A stretch of DNA of 64,000 nucleotides from contig CANJJS010000015.1 of NCBI GenBank assembly GCA_947474705.1, positions 1 through 64,000 of the forward strand. Reading direction: 5' to 3'. The notes under the pieces were generated by a model. That model did not search any database and was not told the DNA's origin. It saw only the letters and a program-made list of their open reading frames with translations. The translations under genes and the position numbers were made by a program. Shown here piece after piece: positions 15,748 through 24,529 of the stretch. Origin of the DNA: Acetobacteraceae bacterium. Its GTDB lineage: Bacteria > Pseudomonadota > Alphaproteobacteria > Acetobacterales > Acetobacteraceae. The first letter of the stretch is position 1. Each line of letters begins with the position of its first letter.

Positions 15748-17345
15748 GGCGCGACCGTCACGGGTGTCAGGTCCTGGAACCAGCTTTGCGCCTGGACAAA
15801 ACCCTTGACCTTCGGCGACATCGCGCGCGGATTGAGATCGTGCGCCACGAAAATCAGCGCGGCCTCCTCGCTCATCAATTCGTGAATCTTCGTCAGCAAC
15901 ACCAGACGTTTGGCCGGGTCGAACTCCGCCATGGCGGCGGCGATGAGACCGTCCATCTCGGGGTTGCTGTAATGCCCCCAATTGGCGCCCTTGGGCGCCG
16001 CCGCCGCCGACCAAACGTGACGCACCAGCGCGTTAAACGGATCCTGGCCGGAACGGCTGACATTGATGCCGCTGATTTCCGGGAATTTCTCGACACCGGC
16101 ACGAGTGATATCCAACAACGCGTTCCAGTCCATGGTCTTCAACGTAACCTGGAAGCCCACTTCTTCCAGGTTGGATTTGACAAGCTCGTTCATCGGCAGC
16201 GGTTGCATCTGACCCGACCCGGACGTGGAAATCGCGAAGGTGACCTTGCACGGCACACACCCCGCTGCCTTCAACAACGCTTTCGCCTTCGCCGGGTCGT
16301 ACCCGTAAATTCTGGGCTTTCCATAATACGGTGTCGAAGGCGTGGCCGTGGCGAAACCTTCCAGCATCAAACCATTCAACATTTCCTTCATGTCCGCGCG
16401 GTTCAACGCATGGTTCGCCGCCTGCCGGACCCGCTTGTCGGTGAAAGGACCCTTCGCGAAATTTAGCTGATAGGTCCAGTTATGAGGATACGCATTGGTG
16501 ACAACGGTCATCCCCGAGGACTTCAACCGCGCCACCGCGTCGGGCGAAGGCGCCTCGATCCAGTTCACCTGACCCGACAACAACGCCGCCGTGCGCGTCG
16601 AAGCCTCCGGCATCGGCACCAACACGAGACGATCCTGTTTCGGAATCCGTCTGGTGTCCCAATACTCCTTGTTCGGCAGCAACTCCATGCGCTGATGCGC
16701 CGTCGCCCTGTCGAAGCGATAAGGCCCGGTGCCAGAGGGACGCGCGGCATAATCGACCCAGTTGTACCTGACCTCCCGCGCCCGGCACTGGCTGATCATC
16801 ATCACGTAGCTCATGTTGAACTGAAATAATGAATCGACGGTTTTGGTCGTAATCGCCACGGTCAGATCGTCGATCTTTTCCGCGCTGGCGAAATTCGTCA
16901 GATAAGCCCGAGCCTGCGCGAATTGGTTCGGGTCGAATTCGGGCGCCTTGTCGTTGGTGGAACGGTTCATGTTCCAGACGACATCGTCCGCCGTGAACGG
17001 GCAGCCGTCATGGAATTTCACCCCCGGACGCAGCTTGAAAATCCAGCGTTTCGGATCCTTCGGGTCCGCGGCCCATTCGGTGGCGAGGCCCGGACGCAAC
17101 TCCGCGGCCGTTTGTCCCTGCGACAGATCCCAGAGAATCAACGTGTCGTAAAGACTATATCCCACGAAACGATAGCCCTCGAACCCCTGATCGGGATTGC
17201 CCGTCACGATCGGCAGATCGCCCGCCGTCATCCCCACCACCAATGTCCCCTGGGCTTTTGCCCCCGTGGCGCCAAGCACCAGACCGGCACCCAAAAGAAC
17301 AGCACCGGCGGCCCGTGTTCGCGTGCGTTTCGACATGATATGCAA
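15744..17345 (-). CDS. ABC transporter substrate-binding protein, tandem copy 1
   Basis: A 533-residue SBP_bac_5 protein, starting at ATG 17345 or nine bases later. The N-terminus is a Sec-type signal: a basic KRTRTRAAG stretch, a hydrophobic AVLLGAGLVLGATGA core and likely cleavage after AKA. The mature part starts TLVVGMTAGDLPIVTGNPDQ. The family strand KFHDGCPFTADDVVWNMNR and the PSGTGPYRFDRA turn are clear. It is well over half identical to the next upstream gene (17361-18947), so the two arose by tandem duplication. It delivers ligand to the permeases encoded just downstream. Confidence 0.93.
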   Translation of the reverse strand: MHIMSKRTRTRAAGAVLLGAGLVLGATGAKAQGTLVVGMTAGDLPIVTGNPDQGFEGYRFVGYSLYDTLILWDLSQGQTAAELRPGLATEWAADPKDPKRWIFKLRPGVKFHDGCPFTADDVVWNMNRSTNDKAPEFDPNQFAQARAYLTNFASAEKIDDLTVAITTKTVDSLFQFNMSYVMMISQCRAREVRYNWVDYAARPSGTGPYRFDRATAHQRMELLPNKEYWDTRRIPKQDRLVLVPMPEASTRTAALLSGQVNWIEAPSPDAVARLKSSGMTVVTNAYPHNWTYQLNFAKGPFTDKRVRQAANHALNRADMKEMLNGLMLEGFATATPSTPYYGKPRIYGYDPAKAKALLKAAGCVPCKVTFAISTSGSGQMQPLPMNELVKSNLEEVGFQVTLKTMDWNALLDITRAGVEKFPEISGINVSRSGQDPFNALVRHVWSAAAAPKGANWGHYSNPEMDGLIAAAMAEFDPAKRLVLLTKIHELMSEEAALIFVAHDLNPRAMSPKVKGFVQAQSWFQDLTPVTVAP

Positions 17346-17360
17346 CCTTATCGGAAGAAT

Positions 17361-18947
17361 TCAAGGATCGACGGAAATCGTGGTGAGGTCCTGGAACCAG
17401 CTTTGCGCCTGCACAAAACCCTTCACCTTCGGCGACATCGCGCGCGGATTCAGGTCGTGCACCACGAAGATCATCATGGCCTCGTTGCCCAGTAGCTCGT
17501 GAAGTTCCTTGAGCAAGGCGAGACGTTTGGCGGGGTCGAACTCGGTGAAAATCTGGCTGGAGAGCCTCTCGCTCTCCGGTGTGGCGTAATGACCCCAGTT
17601 CGGCCCCGCCGGCGCCCAATAAACCTTGGACGCCTGCTTGATGATCGCGTTGACCGGATCGAGCAGGCCGCGAGAGAAATTCAACCCGTCGTAATTCGGG
17701 AATTTGTCGACGCCCGCGCGATAGATATCCAGCAACGCGTTCCAGTCCATGGTCTGGATCGTGACCTCGAAACCCGCCGCGTCCATCTGCGACTTCACAA
17801 GTTCGTTCATCGGCAGCGGCTGCATCTGCCCGGAGCCCGAGGTCGAAATGCCGAACGTCACCTTGCACGGCAGACAACCCGCCTCTTTTAACAACGCGCG
17901 GGCTTTCTCGGGATCGTACGTGTATTTCGGCGGATTGCCGTAATAGGCGACCGACGGCGGCACGATCGCGTGATCCTCGATGGCCGTGCCACCCAACATC
18001 TCCACCATATCGGCGCGATTGATCGCGAGATTGGCCGCACGGCGAATCCGGACATCGGTGAAAGGCCCACGCGCGTGGTTCAACATATAAGGCCAATGAT
18101 GCGGATAAACATTGGTCACCACCGCCATCCCCGAGGATTTCAACCGCGGAATCGCGTCGGGCGAAGGCGCCTCGATCCAGTTGACCTGCCCCGATAACAA
18201 TGCCGCCGTCCGGGTCGAGGCCTCGGGCATAGGCAACAGAACCAGGCGGTCGTGTTTGGGAACGCGCGACTTGTCCCAGTATTCGGTGTTCGGCAGCAAC
18301 TCCAGCCGCTGATTGGCGACGAATTTGTCGAAGCGATAAGGGCCGGTGCCGGATGGCTGCAAGGCATACGCCGCCCAATCGCCATTCAACGCCTTTAACC
18401 GGCACTGACTGACCATCAGCACATAGCTGAGGCTGTACGGAAAGAGCGATTCGACGAAATTGGTTTCGAACGCGACGGTCATCGCGTCGACTTTTTCAAC
18501 CGATTTAATGTTGGTCAGAAAGGCGCGGGTGTAGGCGAATTGCTGGGCGAAAAAATTGGGCGATTTCTGATCCATGCGGAACTGAAAGTTCCAGACGACA
18601 TCGTCGGCGGAAAACGCGCAGCCGTCGTGAAATTTGACGCCCTCGCGCAGTTTGACGAGCCAGCGCCTTGGGTTTTCCGGGTCGATGCTCCAATTCTCCG
18701 CGAGTCCGGGACGGATCTCCGAGGCGCGATCGGATTTCGAAAGATCCCATAATGCAAGGGAGTCGTACAAATTGTAGCCCACGAACCGGTAACCCTCGAA
18801 TCCCTGATCCGGGTTGCCCGTGGTGACGGGAATGTTGCCCGCGGTCATGCCAACCACGAGCGTCCCCCCGGCATTCGCCGGTGCGGGCTGGGCCTGCGCG
18901 AAACCCAATGCGGCGAGCGATGTAAGAAGGGCACGTTGGATGTTCAC
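17361..18947 (-). CDS. ABC transporter substrate-binding protein, tandem copy 2
   Basis: A 528-residue SBP_bac_5 protein and the first gene of the Dpp-like operon. The signal peptide MNIQRALLTSLAALGFAQAQ leads to a mature start near GGTLVVGMTAGNIPV. Shared features with the downstream copy include FHDGCAFSADDVVWNF, PSGTGPYRFDKF, PMPEASTRTAALLSGQVNW and an identical SPKVKGFVQAQSWFQDLT end. Divergent stretches lie around residues 110-190 and 290-340, where ligand-contacting loops are usually found. The two proteins may widen the substrate range of one transporter. The promoter is expected in the AT-rich region upstream (18960-19160). Confidence 0.93.
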   Translation of the reverse strand: MNIQRALLTSLAALGFAQAQPAPANAGGTLVVGMTAGNIPVTTGNPDQGFEGYRFVGYNLYDSLALWDLSKSDRASEIRPGLAENWSIDPENPRRWLVKLREGVKFHDGCAFSADDVVWNFQFRMDQKSPNFFAQQFAYTRAFLTNIKSVEKVDAMTVAFETNFVESLFPYSLSYVLMVSQCRLKALNGDWAAYALQPSGTGPYRFDKFVANQRLELLPNTEYWDKSRVPKHDRLVLLPMPEASTRTAALLSGQVNWIEAPSPDAIPRLKSSGMAVVTNVYPHHWPYMLNHARGPFTDVRIRRAANLAINRADMVEMLGGTAIEDHAIVPPSVAYYGNPPKYTYDPEKARALLKEAGCLPCKVTFGISTSGSGQMQPLPMNELVKSQMDAAGFEVTIQTMDWNALLDIYRAGVDKFPNYDGLNFSRGLLDPVNAIIKQASKVYWAPAGPNWGHYATPESERLSSQIFTEFDPAKRLALLKELHELLGNEAMMIFVVHDLNPRAMSPKVKGFVQAQSWFQDLTTISVDP

Positions 18948-19069
18948 CTGAGATCTCCTGACGCATTGGTAGGCGAATGCTGCGTTGCAACATGCATGCC
19001 AGATATGCCAGGGACAAAAATGCCACGTGCGTGGGCGTCCGAGCGTCGTGAGATATGGTTGGATGCCAA

Positions 19070-19160
19070 TTTTGATTAAAATATAGGCGAATATGACTAA
19101 ATACGCGCCGTCTCGTTAATCTGTGGCTCGCGTTTAAAAAATATGATTAAAATATAATCA
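19070..19160 (-). promoter_or_regulatory. AT-rich region with 13-base direct repeats, likely operon promoter/operator
   Basis: The 314-base gap 18948-19261 between two minus-strand genes holds a sharp AT-rich island in otherwise GC-rich DNA. TGATTAAAATATA occurs at 19073-19085 and again at 19144-19156, 71 bases apart. The second copy sits in a small palindrome, GATTA-AAATA-TAATC (19145-19159). The spacing is close to seven helical turns. This layout suggests paired operator sites upstream of the ABC operon, or the 3' end of the gene at 19262. No regulator gene lies next to it. Confidence 0.4.
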
Positions 19161-19261
19161 AATCAAACCCAGCGCAGAAAATTTCCGCAAAATCCAGGCG
19201 GCTGCCTGAAAATTGAGCGGGTGGCTTCGTCGACTCATGCCTCAATCCGGCGCCGCATGGG

Positions 19262-19711
19262 TCAGCGCGGGGCGGGGCGCCAGAAGGGCGGACGCGCGCG
19301 CACCGGATCCAGCAGCGACCAATCGCCCTGGTCCACGACATGGCCCTTGGGGAAGGGCGGGCGGGCTTCCAGGCCCAGCGACACCATCACCCGGGGGTCG
19401 CGATAATAGCACAGCAGAACGTTCCGGGTGAGAACCGCCACCGGGGTGCCCCCGTCCGCGCGCAGCTTCGCCGCCACCTCTGCCCGGCGCGCGGGAGAGA
19501 GCGCGGCGAAAGATCCACCCGCATGGGTCCGTAGCAATGCCAGCGCCACGCGCACGGGATCGGTGTCGCGTTCCAGACTGTTCAGAATATCGGCGAAAAT
19601 CGCGTCGTCGTCCGCGCCGGGCACCTTGTACCGTGTGCTCGCCGGCACGACGATTCCCGCGAGGCAATGGAAATCCGCGATTTCCGCCGGGGTCAAAGTC
19701 TGATCGGTCAT
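19262..19711 (-). CDS. Gluconate 2-dehydrogenase subunit 3-like protein
   Basis: A 149-residue protein seven bases downstream of the GMC oxidoreductase gene. The pattern TPAEIADFHCLAGIVVPAS near the start, an internal DALLRTHAGGSFAALSPARR-like segment and a CYYRDPRVMVSLG end recall the small subunit 3 family that accompanies membrane GMC dehydrogenases. Unlike many members it has no Tat or Sec signal, so the complex may stay in the cytoplasm. In known systems this subunit is needed for assembly or stability of the flavoprotein. Recognition rests on context plus weak motif similarity. Confidence 0.7.
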   Translation of the reverse strand: MTDQTLTPAEIADFHCLAGIVVPASTRYKVPGADDDAIFADILNSLERDTDPVRVALALLRTHAGGSFAALSPARRAEVAAKLRADGGTPVAVLTRNVLLCYYRDPRVMVSLGLEARPPFPKGHVVDQGDWSLLDPVRARPPFWRPAPR

Positions 19712-19718
19712 CTCGGCC

Positions 19719-21317
19719 TCAATCGAACAGGGTTGCCAGGCGTTGCTTGATTTTATCGGCGATATAAAGCGCCACGGCCTGGATGGTGGAGGTCGGATTG
19801 ACCCCGCCGGAGGTCACGAAGACGCTGCCGTCGACAATGAACAGGTTTTTCACATCGTGACTCCGGCCCCAGCCGTTGACGACGGAACGTTCCGGATCGT
19901 GACCCATGCGCGCCGTGCCCAGAAGATGCCAGCCGCTTAAAGGCAAGGGGCGGATCACGCCGACATGGCGCGCGCCGGCGGCGTCCATGATCTCGCGCGC
20001 GCGGGCCACGGCGAAATCCAGCATGCGGTTGGTGTTGTCGCCGATCGTATAGTCGATTTTCGGCGCGGGAATGCCGTGGCGGTCTTTCAGCACGGGATCG
20101 AGCGTGACGCGGTTATGTTCTTCCGGCAGATCCTCGGTGCAGACGCCGACCGTCAGGCGGTGGCCCATCAGGGCGCGAAAGGCGTCGTGGTGGCCGTCCC
20201 CCCAGGGCACGAGGCCGGCGGCTTCCGTGTTCACCGCTTCCGTCGCCACGGGCATGCCGCGGTTGAACTGGAAGTTGAAGCCGCGGACGAAGTCGCGATC
20301 TTTGCCGGTTTCGTAGAATTCCTGGCTCCAGATGCACAAGGGCGGGCCGCGATGGCCGTCCATGGGTTCGTCGACATACCCGTAGATATGCGACCAGGGA
20401 TGGAACATCAGATTTTTGCCGACCAGCCCGGAGGAGTTGGCGAGCCCGCTCGGGAATTTTCCGGACACGGAGTTCAACAAAAGCCGCGGCGTGCCGACGC
20501 CGTTGCAGGCGAGGATCACGACCTCGGCGCCCAGGAACTGTTCGACGTCGTTGGCGTCGTAATAAATCACGCCATTCGCCATGCCGTCCGGCCCGACCGA
20601 GATCTCGCGCACCCGGCAGTTCGTGCGCAGTTCCACGCCCGCCCGGATCGCGGCGGGCCAATAGGTGATGTCGGTGCTGGCTTTCGCGCCTTGCGCGCAG
20701 GCCGGTGTGCAATGGCCGAGATTGATGCAGGGCGCCCGTCCCTCGTACTCGGTCGTGGCCAGCGCCGTGTCGGAGGGCCACCAGTGCCATCCCAGCTTGT
20801 TCATGGTCTGGGCGATCTTGGTCCCGGAGCGGCCCAAGGGGAGAGGAGGCATGGTGGGCTGGTGTGGGGGATAGGCCGGATCGCCGGCGAGGCCGGAGGT
20901 GCCCATCATCCGGTCGTTCTCGGCGAAGAACGGGTCAAGCGTCTGGTAATCGATCGGCCAGTCGTCGGCCACGCCGTCCAGGGAGCGGACGCGGAAATCG
21001 GATGGGTGCAGCCTGGGATAATGCGCGGTGTACATCACCGTCGAGCCGCCGACGGCGTTGAAATTCACCACCTTGATCGGCGAGGCATCGTCGTTGATTG
21101 GATAATCGCTGGGCCGCTTGCGGATATTCGGACTGGTGGCGAAATCGCGGAACAGCCGCGAATCGTAATCGGTCCCGTTGGTCGGGTAGTCCGATTGCTT
21201 CATCCAGTCGCCTTGCTCAAGGCAGACGATCCGCATTTTCGTGTCGGCGAGGCTCCAGGCCACGGCGGCGCCGGATGCGCCGGATCCGACGATGAGAACA
21301 TCGACTTTATCGTTCAC
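19719..21317 (-). CDS. GMC family FAD-dependent oxidoreductase
   Basis: A 532-residue glucose-methanol-choline oxidoreductase. The FAD-binding fold is VDVLIVGSGASGAAVAWSLA near the N-terminus. Mid-protein segments include NAVGGSTVMYTAHYPR, the GHCTPACAQGAKAS cysteine-containing stretch and ACNGVGTPRLLLNS. The C-terminal active-site region is GWHLLGTARMGHDPE, with the catalytic His, and GGVNPTSTIQAVALYIAD, with the second conserved Asn. It should oxidise an alcohol or sugar-type substrate. It follows the TauD gene (21387) on the same strand. The best fit is a gluconate- or sorbitol-type dehydrogenase with the adjacent small subunit. Confidence 0.9.
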   Translation of the reverse strand: MNDKVDVLIVGSGASGAAVAWSLADTKMRIVCLEQGDWMKQSDYPTNGTDYDSRLFRDFATSPNIRKRPSDYPINDDASPIKVVNFNAVGGSTVMYTAHYPRLHPSDFRVRSLDGVADDWPIDYQTLDPFFAENDRMMGTSGLAGDPAYPPHQPTMPPLPLGRSGTKIAQTMNKLGWHWWPSDTALATTEYEGRAPCINLGHCTPACAQGAKASTDITYWPAAIRAGVELRTNCRVREISVGPDGMANGVIYYDANDVEQFLGAEVVILACNGVGTPRLLLNSVSGKFPSGLANSSGLVGKNLMFHPWSHIYGYVDEPMDGHRGPPLCIWSQEFYETGKDRDFVRGFNFQFNRGMPVATEAVNTEAAGLVPWGDGHHDAFRALMGHRLTVGVCTEDLPEEHNRVTLDPVLKDRHGIPAPKIDYTIGDNTNRMLDFAVARAREIMDAAGARHVGVIRPLPLSGWHLLGTARMGHDPERSVVNGWGRSHDVKNLFIVDGSVFVTSGGVNPTSTIQAVALYIADKIKQRLATLFD

Positions 21318-21386
21318 GGCGGTTCTCCTTTTTTCCGCGGTGCCGGGAACCGCGCTTACCCGGCCGTTGCATTGTCCGATGTTCCG

Positions 21387-22232
21387 TCAATGGACCGGCG
21401 TGCCCACGATTTGCGTGCGCCGCATGATCCGGCGAAACGGACCGGCGTCGTGCACGGCCAGATGTTTCGTGGCGCGATTGTCCCAAAAGGCGATCGATCC
21501 GTTTGTCCAGCGGAAGCGGCAGGTGAATTCGGGACGGTGGCCGTGTTCCAGCAGATATTCCAGCAAGGGTTTGCTCTCTGCCTCGGTCCAGCCTTCGAAC
21601 CCCACGGTGTAGGATCGGTTGACGAACAGCAGTTTGCGTCCGGTTTCGGGATGGGTGCGCACCACGGGATGGACGGAGATCGTTTCGCGCCAGTCGGAAT
21701 CCTCGCGCACCTTGGTCGATCGCAGCGCGTTCATGCCGGCCTGGGGACCGGCGACCATGCGATCGGTGTGGATCGCTTTCATCCCTTCCAGTGTGCGTTT
21801 CAGCCCGTCCGACAGCGATTCGTAGGCGAGATACTGGTTCGCGAACAGCGTGTCCCCGCCATAGGGCGGCACTTCGATCGCATAGAGGATCGCGCCCATC
21901 GGCGGTTCGGCGGCCATGGTGGTGTCGGCGTGCCAGTCCTCGCCCACGATCTTCTTGTCGCCGGGTTCGCGCCTGATATCGACGATTTCCGGATCCGCGC
22001 CAACGCCTTTATAGTTCGGGTGAATGAAAATCTCGCCAAAGCGCCGGGTAAAGGCCTTGTGCCGGGCAACGTCGAGGGTCTGGCCGCGGAAAAAGATCAC
22101 GCCGTGATCCAGCAGCGCCTGGCGGATTTCGCCGATCGTGGCGTCGTCGAGGTCGGCGGCGACATCGACTCCGCCGATTTCGGCGCCCAGCGCACCCGCG
22201 ATCGGTTGCACCTCTATCCGGCTGTTTCGCAT
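21387..22232 (-). CDS. TauD/TfdA family alpha-ketoglutarate dioxygenase
   Basis: Encodes 281 residues from ATG 22232, preceded by CAGGAGGAACAG. Non-haem iron dioxygenase features are AGALGAEIGGVDVAADLDDA at the N-terminus, the HADTT motif (EDWHADTTMA) with the first His and Asp of the iron triad, the distal His in WDNRATKHLAVHDA and the Arg in FRRIMRRTQIVG for 2-oxoglutarate. Relatives release sulfite from taurine or cleave aryloxy acids. Neighbours are a GMC oxidoreductase and a dienelactone hydrolase, so a general role in substrate oxidation is more likely than sulfur scavenging. Confidence 0.9.
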   Translation of the reverse strand: MRNSRIEVQPIAGALGAEIGGVDVAADLDDATIGEIRQALLDHGVIFFRGQTLDVARHKAFTRRFGEIFIHPNYKGVGADPEIVDIRREPGDKKIVGEDWHADTTMAAEPPMGAILYAIEVPPYGGDTLFANQYLAYESLSDGLKRTLEGMKAIHTDRMVAGPQAGMNALRSTKVREDSDWRETISVHPVVRTHPETGRKLLFVNRSYTVGFEGWTEAESKPLLEYLLEHGHRPEFTCRFRWTNGSIAFWDNRATKHLAVHDAGPFRRIMRRTQIVGTPVH

Positions 22233-22337
22233 GGGCTGTTCCTCCTGGCGCGAAGGTGGCGGCAACGGAATCGCCGGTCAAGCGGGACCGCGGCGGTGTC
22301 GATCGCGGGCATGAGGCGGTTTCCGTTGCCGTGTATC

Positions 22338-22364
22338 CCGGACGCGCGGGGGCCGCGCGTCCGG
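22338..22364 (-). terminator. Perfect 12-bp hairpin downstream of the dienelactone hydrolase gene
   Basis: CCGGACGCGCGG (22338-22349) pairs with CCGCGCGTCCGG (22353-22364) around GGG. It lies 18 bases beyond the stop of the minus-strand gene at 22382 and before the TauD gene. There is no T run after it on the minus strand. The stem is strong enough to act as a terminator or an mRNA 3' end protector. Confidence 0.55.
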
Positions 22365-22381
22365 TTCTTGTTCGAAAGTTC

Positions 22382-23113
22382 TTATTTCAGGGTGCGGTCC
22401 CACATCGCGAACATATCGGTCCAGGTCTGCTCGGATGCAATGGTTTCGTAGACGGCGCGTTCCGCGAAGGCGAAGCCGTGATGCGTGCCCGGGAAAATCT
22501 TGATGGTGTGTTTCACGCTGGTTTTCGCCAGCGCCTCGGTCAGCGCGGGGATGACGTGATCGGGCACCGAGGCGTCGTGCTCGGCGAAGGCGTAGTAGAG
22601 TTCGCCCTTGATTTTATCGACCAAAAGATGCGGCGAATCCGCTTTGTCGTTGACGATCTGTACCCCGTACAGCGAGGCGGCGGAGACCATGCGGTGCGGG
22701 AAACGCGCCGAGACGGTGGTGATATACTGGCCGCTCATGCAATAGCCGACACATCCGACTTTGCCCGGCTTCACCTTGTCGTTGGCGTCGAGCCAGCCCA
22801 GCATCGCGGCGGTGTCGTCGGTGACGAGTTCGTTGGTCAGGCTGTTCATGGAGGCGCGGATGACCGCCGACATGGCGTCGGTGCGGCGCGGCAGATCGAA
22901 CAGGACGGTGCCGAGGCGGTAATACATGTCCGGCAAGATGCAGAAGTATCCGTGCCGCGCGATGCGCCGCGCCATGTTGCGTAACTCTTCGCGCGTGCCG
23001 GGCGCGTCCATGTAGAAGATAATGGCGGGGAAGGGGCCGTCCCCGTCGGGGCAGGCGACGAAGGCGGGCATGACGCCGTGCTTCGTGGTCACTTTGACAT
23101 GGGCTTCGTACAT
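22382..23113 (-). CDS. Dienelactone hydrolase family protein
   Basis: Encodes 243 residues from ATG 23113; 18 extra upstream codons are not supported. The alpha/beta hydrolase fold shows GDGPFPAIIFYMDAPGTREE, a nucleophile elbow GCVGYCMSGQYI carrying Cys in place of Ser (the dienelactone hydrolase hallmark), FAEHDASVPD with the acid, and GTHHGFAFAER with the catalytic His. These residues match a Cys-His-Asp triad. It may hydrolyse lactones or simple esters. It is separated from the TauD gene by a strong hairpin and so may be transcribed apart. Confidence 0.92.
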   Translation of the reverse strand: MYEAHVKVTTKHGVMPAFVACPDGDGPFPAIIFYMDAPGTREELRNMARRIARHGYFCILPDMYYRLGTVLFDLPRRTDAMSAVIRASMNSLTNELVTDDTAAMLGWLDANDKVKPGKVGCVGYCMSGQYITTVSARFPHRMVSAASLYGVQIVNDKADSPHLLVDKIKGELYYAFAEHDASVPDHVIPALTEALAKTSVKHTIKIFPGTHHGFAFAERAVYETIASEQTWTDMFAMWDRTLK

Positions 23114-23244
23114 TGGGGTCTCCTCGTTGTGCCCGTCAGTGTCGCGCATTGGCCGCGCGCCGCGCAACCCGGCGGCCTTTGATCCCGGTCAATGCCTGGG
23201 CGTCTCGGGTTTGTCATCGTTTCGTCAAATATGGAGGCCAAACC

Positions 23245-23667
23245 ATGACCAATCGCCGGATGGACGAAATCGTGCGCCACCAAAAGCCGGAGACCATGCC
23301 GGAGAGCGCGACGGTCAGGGAGGCCTGTGTCCGCATGCACGCGCGGAAGATTGGCGCGATCCTCGTGGTCGATGGCGCGGGGGCGTTGTCGGGTATTTTC
23401 ACCGGCCGCGATTTGGTCCGGGTCGCGGCGGAGGGCAAGTCCCTCGGGCGGGTCGCACTGGGTGCCGTCATGACTCGCGATCCGCACACGATGCCGCCGG
23501 GCCAGACCGCGATCGAAGCGTTGCGGGTCATGCGCGACGGCGGGTTCCGCCACATACCGGTGATCGATGGTGGGCGGATCGCCGGGGTTGTTTCGCGCGG
23601 CGATTTCCGGGGGCTGGAGCACGACCGTCTCGACATCGAAACGGGGTACTGGGAGAGCATGCGCTGA
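23245..23667 (+). CDS. CBS-domain pair protein
   Basis: Encodes 140 residues from ATG 23245, with ATGGAGGCC upstream. It consists of two CBS domains and nothing else. The first is at about residues 14-70 (TVREACVRMHARKIGAILVV, GIFTGRDLVR). The second is at about 77-130 (AIEALRVMRDGGFRHIPVID, GVVSRGDFR). Such proteins bind adenosine nucleotides and act as energy sensors or regulatory partners. The next gene (SDR) starts 78 bases later in the same direction. No partner can be named. Confidence 0.9.
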   Translation: MTNRRMDEIVRHQKPETMPESATVREACVRMHARKIGAILVVDGAGALSGIFTGRDLVRVAAEGKSLGRVALGAVMTRDPHTMPPGQTAIEALRVMRDGGFRHIPVIDGGRIAGVVSRGDFRGLEHDRLDIETGYWESMR

Positions 23668-23745
23668 TTGGAGGGCCCAGGGTTGGTGGCCGCCTTGCCG
23701 CCGGGGGTTCCGTCTGTTCGAATGGCGCGATCCAGGGAGGACATC

Positions 23746-24525
23746 ATGGGACAATTGGACGGACGGGTTGGCATCGTCACTGGCGCGGCCTCGGGCATTG
23801 GCGCGGCCACGGCGCGCGCGCTGGCGCGGGAAGGCGCGAGACTGGTGCTGACCGATCTGGACGATGCCGCGGGTCTGGCGCTTGCGAGCGAAGTCGGCGG
23901 TGTTTACATTCACCACGATGTGACCGACGAGGCGGCCTGGCCCGGCGTCGTGGAAGCCGCGGAAAAGGGCATGGGCCGGCTGGACATCGTTGTCGCCAAC
24001 GCGGGCATCGCGATCATGGGGCCGCTGGTGGACATGTCGTTCGCCGACTGGCGCAAGCAGATGGCGGTCAATGTGGACGGCGTCTTCCTTACGGTGAAGT
24101 ATTGTATTCCGGCGATGCGGCGCGCGGGACATGGCGGGTCCATTATCATGTTGTCCTCGGTCGCGGGGTTGCGCGGCTCGGCGGGGCTGGCGGGGTACAG
24201 CGCGACCAAGGGCGCGGTGCGGTTGTTCGCCAAGTCGATGGCGCTGGAATGCGCTTTGGCGAAGGATGGGATCAGGGTGAACTCGGTGCATCCCGGGATT
24301 ATCGCCACGCCGATCTGGACCAAGATGCCGGAGCGGGCCAATGCGCCGCTCGATCCGAACCAGATCGCGGCCGCGTCCGTGCCCATTGGCACGCCGGGCC
24401 AGCCGGAGGAAATCGCGAACGGGATTTTGTTCCTCGCCTCCGACATGTCGAGCCATATGACGGGGTCCGAACTGGTCATCGATGGCGGGCTGACGGCCGG
24501 CCGTATCTCGCGTTTGGGGGGCTGA
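23746..24525 (+). CDS. Short-chain dehydrogenase/reductase
   Basis: Encodes 259 residues from ATG 23746, with CAGGGAGGACATC upstream. Classical SDR features: the nucleotide-binding GAASGIGAATARALA, the NAG motif (VVANAGIAIMGP), the catalytic Ser in MLSSVAGLRGS and the Tyr-Lys pair in YSATKGAVRLFAKS. The C-terminal region ends with MTGSELVIDGGLTAGR. The Asp at the end of strand 2 (VLTDLDDA) suggests NAD(H) preference. It would interconvert an alcohol and a ketone. It lies four bases before the aldolase gene, so the two may process the same metabolite. Confidence 0.92.
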   Translation: MGQLDGRVGIVTGAASGIGAATARALAREGARLVLTDLDDAAGLALASEVGGVYIHHDVTDEAAWPGVVEAAEKGMGRLDIVVANAGIAIMGPLVDMSFADWRKQMAVNVDGVFLTVKYCIPAMRRAGHGGSIIMLSSVAGLRGSAGLAGYSATKGAVRLFAKSMALECALAKDGIRVNSVHPGIIATPIWTKMPERANAPLDPNQIAAASVPIGTPGQPEEIANGILFLASDMSSHMTGSELVIDGGLTAGRISRLGG

Positions 24526-24529
24526 GGCG

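Noticed and set aside
19965-22451. An 828-codon plus-strand open frame
   Set aside because: It is antisense to the GMC oxidoreductase and TauD genes, both of which have full catalytic motifs. The apparent protein is a GC-driven artefact.
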